From the NCBI RefSeq assembly GCF_004363005.1, contig NZ_SNYH01000004.1, forward strand, positions 1 to 64,000: DNA of 64,000 nucleotides, given 5' to 3'. This DNA is from Tenacibaculum caenipelagi. GTDB taxonomy: Bacteria; Bacteroidota; Bacteroidia; Flavobacteriales; Flavobacteriaceae. The position numbers and the translations under genes are program-made. The notes under the pieces are model-generated. The model was not told the origin of the DNA. It searched no databases and saw nothing but the letters and a program-made list of their open reading frames with translations. Positions 17,131 through 25,254 of this stretch are shown here, piece by piece (the stretch's first letter is position 1; each line of letters starts with the position of its first letter).

Positions 17131-18708
17131 ATGTTGACAACCGATTATTTAGTTATAGGCTCAGGAGTTGCAGGCTTAACTTTTGCAATTAAAATAGCCG
17201 AGCGTTTTCCTGATAGAAAAGTAATTATAGTAACCAAAGGAGATAAAGATGAATCGAATACCAAATATGCGCAAGGTGGTGTTGCTGTAGTGATTGATAA
17301 AAAAGAAGATTCTTTTCAAAAACATATTCAAGATACGTTAATTGCGGGGGACGGACTCTGTGATAGAGCTGTTGTAGAAATGGTGGTAAAAGAAGGTCCT
17401 AAACGATTACAAGAATTGGTGAATTGGGGAGCCAACTTTGATACAAACTCTAATGGAAATTATGATTTAGGTAAAGAAGGAGGACATTCAGAATACAGAG
17501 TTGTACACCATAAAGACATTACAGGGTATGAGATAGAACAAACCTTACTCAGGTGCATACAACAATTAAAAAATATAACAGTACTAACGCATCATTTTGT
17601 TATAGATTTAATCACACAACACCATATAAAAGAAGTTAAAGAGAAAGAATTAACTTGTTACGGAGCGTATCTATTAAATGAAAAAGATAATACAATTAAA
17701 GCCATACAAGCAACAAATACTTTATTAGCTTCAGGAGGTATAGGAAGTGTTTACGGACATACTACGAATCCTGTAATTGCTACAGGAGATGGTATTGCTA
17801 TGGCATACAGAGCCAAGGCGCTTGTAAAAGATATGGAGTTTGTACAATTTCATCCAACTGCATTATACATGGCAGAAGGAGGGGCTTTATTTTTAATTTC
17901 TGAAGCAGTTAGAGGTTTTGGTGCTTATTTACGAAATAAACAAGGACATAGGTTTATGCCCGATTATGATGTGAGAGCGGAGCTTGCATCTCGAGATATT
18001 GTATCACAAAGTATTGACAATGAGCTTAAAAAACACGGAGATACACATGTGTTTTTAGATTGTACTCACCTAAATGTTTTAGAGTTTACAAAGCATTTCC
18101 CTAATATTTATCAAAAATGTAAAGACTTGCATATTGATATCAGTAAACATTGGATTCCAGTGGTTCCAGCATCGCATTATTTATGTGGAGGAATTGTGGT
18201 TGATACCTACGGAAGAACAAGTGTAAACAATTTATTTTCATGTGGTGAGTGTTCAAGAACTGGACTGCATGGAGCTAATAGATTGGCTTCTAATTCTCTT
18301 TTAGAAGCATTGGTGTATTCACACAACATTTTTAAATATTTAGCAAGCAATTATACAAAACACTATCAAATAGTAATTCCAGAATGGAATGATAAAGGCA
18401 CAACTATACCTGATGAACATGTTTTAATTCAGCATAACTTAAAAGAATTACAAGCACTTATGAGAAATTATGTAGGAATTGTTCGTAGCAATAGTAGGTT
18501 GCAAAAAGCTAAAATAAAGCTCGATAATATATATCAAGAGGTCGAAGAATTGTACAAAACATCCAAAATAAGTGTAAGCCTTTGCGAACTACGAAATATG
18601 GTAAATGTGGCACATTTAATTATTAATCAATCAGTAAAGCGAAAAGAAAATAAAGGGGGATATTTTAATATTGATAATGTATACAATACATCTCAAAAAA
18701 GTTTTTAA
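17131..18708 (+). CDS. nadB: L-aspartate oxidase
   Basis: 525 residues. An N-terminal FAD dinucleotide-binding site GSGVAGLTFAIK (about residues 9-20) is followed by NTKYAQGGVAVV, RVVHHKDITGYE, MEFVQFHPTALY and GLHGANRLASNSLLE, all hallmarks of NadB in the succinate dehydrogenase/fumarate reductase flavoprotein family. It oxidises aspartate to iminoaspartate for NadA; fumarate can serve as acceptor in anoxia, which fits this neighbourhood. It follows nadA by 3 bp. Normal length. Confidence 0.95.
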   Translation: MLTTDYLVIGSGVAGLTFAIKIAERFPDRKVIIVTKGDKDESNTKYAQGGVAVVIDKKEDSFQKHIQDTLIAGDGLCDRAVVEMVVKEGPKRLQELVNWGANFDTNSNGNYDLGKEGGHSEYRVVHHKDITGYEIEQTLLRCIQQLKNITVLTHHFVIDLITQHHIKEVKEKELTCYGAYLLNEKDNTIKAIQATNTLLASGGIGSVYGHTTNPVIATGDGIAMAYRAKALVKDMEFVQFHPTALYMAEGGALFLISEAVRGFGAYLRNKQGHRFMPDYDVRAELASRDIVSQSIDNELKKHGDTHVFLDCTHLNVLEFTKHFPNIYQKCKDLHIDISKHWIPVVPASHYLCGGIVVDTYGRTSVNNLFSCGECSRTGLHGANRLASNSLLEALVYSHNIFKYLASNYTKHYQIVIPEWNDKGTTIPDEHVLIQHNLKELQALMRNYVGIVRSNSRLQKAKIKLDNIYQEVEELYKTSKISVSLCELRNMVNVAHLIINQSVKRKENKGGYFNIDNVYNTSQKSF

Positions 18709-18728
18709 ATGTATTAATACAAAACGAA

Positions 18729-18764
18729 ATTAATAGGCAATCTGATTACAGATTGCCTATTAAT
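18729..18764. terminator. Bidirectional hairpin between convergent nadB and ric
   Basis: A perfect 16-bp inverted repeat: arms 18729-18744 and 18749-18764 around a 4-nt loop ATTA, core AGGCAATCTG. It lies between two converging genes and is very likely a shared terminator, although T-runs are short. Confidence 0.8.
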
Positions 18765-18767
18765 CAA

Positions 18768-19487
18768 CTATAAAATCTCCTTTTCAAGTAAAATTGCTTT
18801 AGGGTGTAATATATTATTTTCAAGGTGTATATGTGTATGTAAGTCTTGTTCGAATTCATCTAACTTAGCATACAATGCTTTAAATGTATTACAAGCTCCT
18901 TCAGGTGGAGTATAATTGTTACTTAGTTTAGCAATTTGTTTAAAGATATTACCAGCATTTTCATGTTCATATTCCATCATTCTAATAGGATTATTTACAG
19001 TGCCAAATGGAGGAGTTATATTTTTTATGCCCTCTTTTTTAGCTTGTACTAATTGTTTTATAAAAGGAAATAATACTTGTTCTTCTTTCTGCATATGAGA
19101 TAGTAACTCATTTGCTACTTCATGAAATAATTGATTAATTTCAATAACTTCAGAATAATGATGTCCGTGTACTTTTGCCACTTTATTGGCATATTGTGAA
19201 ATAATAGGCAAACTCTCTCTAATATACATGTGATGTACATTTTCAATATAAATAATTAAAAAGTCTAACTCCCATTTATCATAATCTTCAATCACATCTT
19301 TGATTGCATCAACATCAGCAAGTTCTTTTTCTAAATCAGCTTGATTTACTTTGTTTTTCTTGCAAGCTTTTTCAACAGTTATTCCACCTCCACAACAAAA
19401 ATCGATTCCGTATTTTTTAAAAATATGAGCTGTTTTAATATTTTCAGTTACATATTCAGCTACAGTTTTGTCTTTTGAAATTATCAT
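18768..19487 (-). CDS. ric: Iron-sulfur cluster repair di-iron protein (Ric/ScdA/YtfE)
   Basis: 239 residues from the ATG at 19487 (MIISKDKTVAEYV). The N-terminal ScdA domain has YGIDFCCGGG and is followed by a hemerythrin-like four-helix domain with spaced histidines (HHMYIRES, HMQKEEQVLFPF, YEHENAG, HTHIHLENN). Ric proteins repair iron-sulfur clusters damaged by NO. An upstream ATG at 19547 would overlap the preceding gene by 55 bases. I prefer 19487, which leaves 5 bp between genes and starts at the family N-terminus. Cotranscribed with the barrel gene under the nitrogen-oxide-type operator. Confidence 0.92.
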   Translation of the reverse strand: MIISKDKTVAEYVTENIKTAHIFKKYGIDFCCGGGITVEKACKKNKVNQADLEKELADVDAIKDVIEDYDKWELDFLIIYIENVHHMYIRESLPIISQYANKVAKVHGHHYSEVIEINQLFHEVANELLSHMQKEEQVLFPFIKQLVQAKKEGIKNITPPFGTVNNPIRMMEYEHENAGNIFKQIAKLSNNYTPPEGACNTFKALYAKLDEFEQDLHTHIHLENNILHPKAILLEKEIL

Positions 19488-19492
19488 GGTAT

Positions 19493-20728
19493 TTAATTTT
19501 TTGATGAGAATAGAGTAGGATTTATAGTTACCATAACCCATCCCCAATTGTTAGTATTATCATCAGCATTTCCTTTTAAAACTTCCATTCCTTCAGAAGC
19601 AAACATTTGAGAGTATCCAGCTTTAAAGCCTATTTCTTTGGTAAATTTATATGCATATACTAAATCTACTTCTGTACCTAATTGTTTTGATACTGTCGTG
19701 TTAATATCTGAAGCTGCAGAAAAATTATGTACAAATGCTGTTATATTTGATTTTGAGTTTAAAGAGAAGTTTGCTTTCGCATAAATATCTAATAAACCAA
19801 CGCTATTCATATGGTTTCCTACATAGAAGTAATCCATAAACCCGTTGAACTTGTGATTGGTTCCATAAAAAGGAGAAAAGGCTTTGTTTTCGTCAGCAGA
19901 AGTATTGTAGTCATTACCGCTTTGTAATTCTGCTCCTAAACCAACTTTGGTAGTTTTAGATACCTTATAATTGGCTTCAATACCAAGTAAGTAAGCGTTT
20001 AAATCTCTATTTAATGCATCATTCCCGAATTGATAGTACAAGTTAGCAGCAACATTTAAATTATCTTTTTTAGCTTTTAAATGTGTACCAATAGTTTGAC
20101 TGTATTTAAGACCAATAGGAGTTTGCATTCCGTTATTTAAGAATAAGAAACTTCCAGAAAAATCATTCCAATCTTTATGCAACCATGCATATTGCATCGC
20201 CTTATAGGTATTAGGAGTTGTTAAATTTGTACCTGTTAAATTTTCAGCTGATTGATTAAAAGCTAAACCAATATCAAACTTAAAATCATTTTTTTGATAT
20301 TTAAGCATAGCCATATCGTGGCTACGAGCTTGTTGTACCCAACCTACATTACCAAAAATTCTACTATCATCGTAAATAACCTCTTGACGTCCTAGTTTTA
20401 CTGAGAAATTAGAATCTAAAAATATTTCTCCCCATGCTTGGTGAACACTTAAACCACTGTTGTCGGTATTATTAAGCTGCGGAACATCTCCCCAAACCCT
20501 TACATCTTGAAAACTAACATAAAAGTTTAGTTTTTCAATGTTGTAACTTGTGTTTAGTCGAGTTCTTTGCGAAACAAACATTGCTGGGTTTGTGTTATCA
20601 GGGAATAAGGTTTTAAATCCGTGTCTATACTCAGCACGAGGGCGTATCTCAGCATCAATTTTAAACTGAGCAAATGTTGTTGTAATTGCAAAAAGAAGTA
20701 ATGCTGTAGTTATTTTATATGTTTTCAT
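19493..20728 (-). CDS. Outer-membrane beta-barrel (alginate-export-like porin)
   Basis: 411 residues: a signal peptide (MKTYKITTALLLFAITTTFA) followed by alternating amphipathic strands, with RPRAEYRHGF, QRTRLNTSYN and QDVRVWGD near the N-terminus. This is the pattern of the alginate-export/OprD-like barrel family common in Bacteroidota. The chain ends before ric by 5 bp and shares its operator. It might pass nitrate, nitrite or organic acids, but the substrate is inference from regulation only. The final strand lacks a strongly aromatic end; otherwise it appears intact. Confidence 0.78.
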   Translation of the reverse strand: MKTYKITTALLLFAITTTFAQFKIDAEIRPRAEYRHGFKTLFPDNTNPAMFVSQRTRLNTSYNIEKLNFYVSFQDVRVWGDVPQLNNTDNSGLSVHQAWGEIFLDSNFSVKLGRQEVIYDDSRIFGNVGWVQQARSHDMAMLKYQKNDFKFDIGLAFNQSAENLTGTNLTTPNTYKAMQYAWLHKDWNDFSGSFLFLNNGMQTPIGLKYSQTIGTHLKAKKDNLNVAANLYYQFGNDALNRDLNAYLLGIEANYKVSKTTKVGLGAELQSGNDYNTSADENKAFSPFYGTNHKFNGFMDYFYVGNHMNSVGLLDIYAKANFSLNSKSNITAFVHNFSAASDINTTVSKQLGTEVDLVYAYKFTKEIGFKAGYSQMFASEGMEVLKGNADDNTNNWGWVMVTINPTLFSSKN

Positions 20729-20754
20729 AAAATTTTGTATTTCGTATTTTTACA

Positions 20755-20798
20755 CAAATTACAAGGTTTTTTACTCTATAAAATATGATAAAAATCAT
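20755..20798 (-). promoter_or_regulatory. Crp/Fnr-type operator and promoter of the barrel-ric pair
   Basis: Perfect palindrome ATGAT-AAAA-ATCAT at 20785-20798. On the minus strand a GTAATTTG -7-like element lies at 20762-20755, with TTTG at the same distance as in the other three promoters. Predicted start about 20750, 22 bases before the ATG at 20728. A rightward use for msrB is less likely because its TTTG is 4 bp out of register. Confidence 0.75.
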
Positions 20799-20880
20799 CC
20801 TTTTAAGAAAAAGGATAAAAATATCTTTTTTGTAAGTAATGCAAGTAAATAGCTACTAATGAAACTAAAAGAACACAAAA

Positions 20881-21339
20881 ATGAATGATAAAATATTGAC
20901 TTGGAAAGATGTTATCTATTTTGCGGTAAATGGTAATCCAATTCCTGATAAAAGAGTAGAAAAAAAAACTGAAGAGTGGAAAGCGGTTTTAACTCCTGAA
21001 CAGTTTAAAATTACAAGACAAAAAGGAACAGAACGTCCTAATTCTGGAGAATTGTGTAGTGTTTATGATGCAGGTAAATATAAATGTGTGTGTTGTGGTA
21101 CTCCATTGTTTGATTCCTCTATAAAATTTAGCTCAGGTACAGGTTGGCCAAGTTTTACACAGCCAATTAAAGAAAATGCTATTAAGTATGAAAAAGACAC
21201 TACTTTTGGAATGGTACGAGTAGAAGTAATGTGTAATGCATGTGATGCACATTTAGGACATGTGTTTCCTGATGGACCAGAGCCTAGCGGATTACGTTAT
21301 TGTATTAACTCAGCATCTATGGTTTTAGATACTGAATAG
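20881..21339 (+). CDS. msrB: Peptide-methionine (R)-S-oxide reductase
   Basis: 152 residues. Zinc-binding pairs CVCCG and CNACDAHLGH, the substrate segment GTGWPSF, and the catalytic cysteine in RYCINSASM near the C-terminus are all present. It reduces methionine-R-sulfoxide using thioredoxin. No signal peptide, so cytoplasmic. It is followed after 14 bp by msrA and then selO, forming an oxidative-damage repair cluster. Confidence 0.95.
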   Translation: MNDKILTWKDVIYFAVNGNPIPDKRVEKKTEEWKAVLTPEQFKITRQKGTERPNSGELCSVYDAGKYKCVCCGTPLFDSSIKFSSGTGWPSFTQPIKENAIKYEKDTTFGMVRVEVMCNACDAHLGHVFPDGPEPSGLRYCINSASMVLDTE

Positions 21340-21353
21340 AATGTGTGAAATAA

Positions 21354-21902
21354 ATGGCAAAGAATAATAAAGAAGTATTAACTGTTGGAGGTGGTTGTTT
21401 TTGGTGTGTTGAAGCAGTCTTTAATCAAATAGAAGGAGTAGAAAAAGTAATATCAGGATATATGGGAGGAACCGTTCCTGGTAAACCAACCTATAGAGAA
21501 GTATGTTCAGGATTAACAGGACATGCAGAAGTAATACAAGCAACCTATAACCCAGAAATTATAAGTTTTGAAGAGTTATTGGTGATCTTTATGACAAGCC
21601 ATGACCCTACAACACTAAACAGGCAAGGAGCTGATGTAGGTACACAATACCGTTCGGTTATTTTTTATCATTCAGATGAGCAACGAGCAATAGCAGAGAA
21701 AATAATTGAAGAGCTAAAGCCTTACTATGATAATACTATTGTCACCGAAGTGAGTCCTGCAACAACATTTCATTCGGCAGAAGACTATCATCAAAACTAC
21801 TATGAAAATAACAAGGAGCAAATGTATTGTGCAGCGGTAATTTCGCCCAAATTAGCAAAATTGAAAAAGCTATATGCAAACAAATTAAAACCTGTAAATT
21901 AA
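21354..21902 (+). CDS. msrA: Peptide-methionine (S)-S-oxide reductase
   Basis: 182 residues with the catalytic GGCFWCVEAVF motif near the N-terminus, then SGYMGG, CSGLTGHAEV, HDPTTLNRQGADVGTQYRS and HQNYYENN, all diagnostic for MsrA. It complements MsrB by reducing the S-epimer of methionine sulfoxide. No export signal. It ends 8 bp before the likely GTG start of selO. Confidence 0.95.
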   Translation: MAKNNKEVLTVGGGCFWCVEAVFNQIEGVEKVISGYMGGTVPGKPTYREVCSGLTGHAEVIQATYNPEIISFEELLVIFMTSHDPTTLNRQGADVGTQYRSVIFYHSDEQRAIAEKIIEELKPYYDNTIVTEVSPATTFHSAEDYHQNYYENNKEQMYCAAVISPKLAKLKKLYANKLKPVN

Positions 21903-21910
21903 AACAAAAC

Positions 21911-23479
21911 GTGTTAAACCTAATAATAAAAGATACTTTTAATAAAGAATTACCTGCGGATTCAATTCAAGAGAACACCCGAAGACAGGTAACGGAAGCT
22001 TGTTTTTCATTTGTAACACCTAAGAAGACATCCAATCCAAAGATGTTACATGTTTCAGATGAAATGGCTAAGGAGTTAGGATTTTCAGCTGAAGAAATAG
22101 CTTCAGAAGCATTTAAAAATGTTTTTACAGGAAACGAGGTGTATCCTAATACGTATCCGTATGCGATGTGTTATGGTGGGCACCAATTTGGGCATTGGGC
22201 AGGTCAATTAGGAGATGGTAGAGCGATTAATTTGTTTGAAATAGTTTACAATAATAAAAACTGGGCTTTACAATTGAAAGGAGCTGGAGAAACTCCATAT
22301 TCACGTACAGCAGACGGATTAGCAGTATTGCGTTCTTCTATTCGTGAATATTTGTGTAGCGAGGCGATGTACCATTTGGGTGTGCCTACTACAAGAGCTT
22401 TGTCGCTGGCATTGTCAGGAGATCAAGTGCTAAGAGACGTGATGTATGACGGAAATGCTGCGTATGAAAAAGGGGCTATTGTATGTAGAACGGCCGAGTC
22501 ATTTTTACGCTTTGGAAACTATCAGATTTTAGCAGCTAGAGGAGACGTTAAAACATTGAAAACACTGGTAGATTATACTATTAAGCATCATTTTTCTAAT
22601 TTAGGTAACCCTTCAAAAGAAACTTATGTTTCCTTTTTTAAGGAAGTTGCAGACCGTAGTTTAGAAATGGTAATTCATTGGCAACGTGTTGGGTTTGTAC
22701 ATGGGGTAATGAATACAGATAATATGTCTATTCTAGGTCTTACAATTGATTATGGACCTTACGGATGGTTAGAGGGTTATGACGATGGGTGGACGCCTAA
22801 CACAACTGATAATACTCATAAACGTTATCGATATGGTGCTCAGCCTGAGATTGTGTTGTGGAATTTATATCAGTTAGCTAATGCTTTATATCCTTTAATA
22901 GAAGAAGCGGAGCCATTAGAAGCTATTTTGGAATATTATCAAGAAAAGTTTCCTGAGGTTTACATACAAATGATGCGAGAAAAATTAGGACTTTTTTCTT
23001 CAAAAGAAACAGATGATAAATTGGTTTCTGACCTTGAAGAAGTACTTCAAAAAACAGAAACAGATATGACTATTTTTTTCCGATTGTTGGCAAATGTTTC
23101 AAAAAAAGATACTGTTCAAGAGGCTATCAAAAAAATAGAAAAGGCATTTTATACTCCTTCTGAATTTGTTGATGAAATAAAATTAGCTTGGGAAAAATGG
23201 TGTCAAAATTACTTGGAAAGATTGCAAAATGAAACTACATCTGATAAAGAAAAAAAGGCAAAAATGAATGCTGTAAATCCGAAATATGTACTTCGAAATT
23301 ACATGGCTCAATTGGTAATTGATGATGCCGATAAAGGAAATTATACACTCTTAAATGAGTTATATGAGCTATTAAAAAAGCCATATGATGAGCAACCTAA
23401 ATATGAAAAATGGTTTGCAAAACGACCTGAATGGGCACGAAATAAGGTTGGTTGCTCTATGTTATCATGTAGTTCTTAG
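21911..23479 (+). CDS. selO: SelO/YdiU family protein AMPylator
   Basis: 522 residues from a GTG at 21911 (VLNLIIKDTFNKELPADS), the usual family N-terminus. A longer frame from 21827 would overlap msrA by 76 bases. SelO is a pseudokinase that transfers AMP to proteins and influences redox homeostasis. Motifs seen: YAMCYGGHQFGHWAGQLGDG, LKGAGETPYSR, HGVMNTDNMSILGLTIDYGP and DGWTPN. The C-terminus LSCSS carries cysteine where eukaryotic homologues have selenocysteine. The association with msrA/msrB is consistent with a redox role. Confidence 0.92.
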   Translation: MLNLIIKDTFNKELPADSIQENTRRQVTEACFSFVTPKKTSNPKMLHVSDEMAKELGFSAEEIASEAFKNVFTGNEVYPNTYPYAMCYGGHQFGHWAGQLGDGRAINLFEIVYNNKNWALQLKGAGETPYSRTADGLAVLRSSIREYLCSEAMYHLGVPTTRALSLALSGDQVLRDVMYDGNAAYEKGAIVCRTAESFLRFGNYQILAARGDVKTLKTLVDYTIKHHFSNLGNPSKETYVSFFKEVADRSLEMVIHWQRVGFVHGVMNTDNMSILGLTIDYGPYGWLEGYDDGWTPNTTDNTHKRYRYGAQPEIVLWNLYQLANALYPLIEEAEPLEAILEYYQEKFPEVYIQMMREKLGLFSSKETDDKLVSDLEEVLQKTETDMTIFFRLLANVSKKDTVQEAIKKIEKAFYTPSEFVDEIKLAWEKWCQNYLERLQNETTSDKEKKAKMNAVNPKYVLRNYMAQLVIDDADKGNYTLLNELYELLKKPYDEQPKYEKWFAKRPEWARNKVGCSMLSCSS

Positions 23480-23600
23480 ATGAAAACAATACATAAATGA
23501 ATAGACTAAGTAAATAGGTTTATTTATTTGGTTTTTAGGGATTTACATTTTTGATTGTAGGTCTGTTTAAACATTTGTTGTAATAAAAAATGTAAAAAAA

Positions 23601-23633
23601 TTTGGATATTCCATTTTTATAATTGAATATTTG
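23601..23633 (+). promoter_or_regulatory. Candidate promoter of the methionine cluster
   Basis: TTTG at 23601-23604, a 21-base spacer and AATATTTG at 23626-23633, close to the Bacteroidota consensus (TTTG / TAnnTTTG). It would start transcription near 23638, just upstream of the riboswitch. The TA of the -7 box is degenerate. Confidence 0.5.
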
Positions 23634-23665
23634 TGCTCGTAAAAGTTCAAACACTTATTGACGAT

Positions 23666-23774
23666 GTTATCAAGAAAGGTGGAGGGATTAGACCCTATGA
23701 AGCCTTAGCAACCCTTTGTGCAAACAAAGAAGGTGCTAAATTCTACCAGAGCGAAAAACTCGTGGATAGATAAC
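23666..23774 (+). ncRNA. SAM-I (S-box) riboswitch
   Basis: The conserved core AGGTGGAGGGATTAGACCC...TATGAAGCCTTAGCAACC matches the S-box consensus. The closing P1 helix pairs GTTATC (23666-23671) with GATAAC (23769-23774). About 130 bases separate it from metY. A following imperfect hairpin, AGAAGTTTCA with TGAGACTTCT (about 23780-23812), may be the expression platform, but it lacks a proper U-run. It is expected to reduce expression of the methionine genes when S-adenosylmethionine is plentiful. Confidence 0.92.
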
Positions 23775-23907
23775 CCAGAAGAAGTTTCAATAAAAACTAC
23801 TGAGACTTCTTGTAATTTCTTAATAACATTTTTCTAGTGAGCAACATCTAAAAATAGATGTGTTTTGGCTTTTGTTTTAATTTTTTATTAACTCAAAAAC
23901 AAGAAAA

Positions 23908-25200
23908 ATGAGTACACAAAAATTCGCAACGAATGCGTTGCACGCAGGTCACGATGTAACACAAACAAGTGGAACAAGAGCAGTTCCAATTTATCAAACT
24001 ACGTCGTATGTTTTTAACGATGCAGAACATGCAGCAAATTTATTTTCGTTAAAAGAACTCGGATTTATTTACACCCGATTAAATAATCCCACCAATCAAA
24101 TTTTGCAAGATCGCTTAGCTGCTTTAGAGGGAGGTATTGGTGCCGTAGTGTTTGCTTCTGGTACAGCAGCTATTTCGACTGGACTATTAACCTTGTTAAA
24201 AACAGGAGATCATATCGTAGCTTCGAGTAGTTTGTACGGAGGAACCTACAATTTGTTAAACGTTACTTTACCAAGATTAGGAATTACGACTACGTTTGTA
24301 GATGCTTCCAATCCTGATAATTTTTCAGCAGCGGTACAAGAGAATACCAGAGTTTTTTTTGTGGAATCTTTAGGAAATCCGAAGTTAGATGTATTGGATT
24401 TAAAAGCGATATCTGCACATGCTAAAAAAGCAGAAGTGCCTTTTATTGTAGATAATACAGTGGCTACACCAGCATTATTAAACCCGATTGAACATGGAGC
24501 CAATATTGTAATTCACTCGTTAACAAAGTACATTGGCGGACAAGGAAATTCATTAGGAGGAGCAATTATTGATGCAGGAACCTTTAACTGGGCAAATGGG
24601 AAGTTTCCTGAGTTTACAGAGCCTTCAGCAGGATATCATGGATTGGTCTATCACGAAACTTTAGGAGCAGCATCGTACACGTTTAAACTGATTTTAGAAG
24701 GATTGCGAGACTTTGGAGGTGCGTTAAGTCCGACAAACGCATTCAACATTATTCAAGGATTAGAAACCTTAGAAGTACGAATTCAAAAGCATAGTGAAAA
24801 CGCATTGAAACTAGCAAAGTGGTTGCAAGAACAAGATGAAGTTGCTTGGGTAAACTATCCAGGTTTAGAAGGAAATACATACAAAGCTTTAGCTGATAAA
24901 TACTTGCCAAAAGGTCAAAGCGGATTAGTAACCTTTGGTGTAAAAGGAGGTTATGAAGCTGCTAAAACCATTGCAGATAACACCAAACTCTTTTCATTAT
25001 TAGCCAACATAGGAGATACCAAATCTTTAATTATTCATCCAGCGAGTACTACACACCAACAATTGAGTGATGAAGCGCAAGAAAGTACGGGGGTAACGAA
25101 AGACTTAATTCGTTTATCAGTTGGTTTGGAAAATATTGAAGATTTAAAAACCGATTTACAAGAAGCATTTGCTAAAATTTCTAAAGAAGTATTGGCATAA
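23908..25200 (+). CDS. metY: O-acetylhomoserine sulfhydrylase
   Basis: 430 residues, PLP-dependent Cys/Met metabolism family. The family lysine is in HSLTKYIGGQGNS, with NPTNQILQDRLAALEGG and the C-terminal HPASTTHQQLS and RLSVGLENIEDL typical of MetY. It joins sulfide with O-acetylhomoserine to give homocysteine. It is the first gene after the SAM riboswitch, with the acetyltransferase domain of the next gene making its substrate. Length (430) fits MetY rather than the shorter MetZ/MetB. Confidence 0.94.
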   Translation: MSTQKFATNALHAGHDVTQTSGTRAVPIYQTTSYVFNDAEHAANLFSLKELGFIYTRLNNPTNQILQDRLAALEGGIGAVVFASGTAAISTGLLTLLKTGDHIVASSSLYGGTYNLLNVTLPRLGITTTFVDASNPDNFSAAVQENTRVFFVESLGNPKLDVLDLKAISAHAKKAEVPFIVDNTVATPALLNPIEHGANIVIHSLTKYIGGQGNSLGGAIIDAGTFNWANGKFPEFTEPSAGYHGLVYHETLGAASYTFKLILEGLRDFGGALSPTNAFNIIQGLETLEVRIQKHSENALKLAKWLQEQDEVAWVNYPGLEGNTYKALADKYLPKGQSGLVTFGVKGGYEAAKTIADNTKLFSLLANIGDTKSLIIHPASTTHQQLSDEAQESTGVTKDLIRLSVGLENIEDLKTDLQEAFAKISKEVLA

Positions 25201-25254
25201 TAAAGCTAGTTACTAGTTCTGAATTTGCTTTAGAACAATAAAACAATATCGGTA

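Noticed and set aside
20785..20832. Rightward use of the ric operator for msrB
   Set aside because: The TTTG on the plus strand is four bases out of the register shared by the other four promoters.
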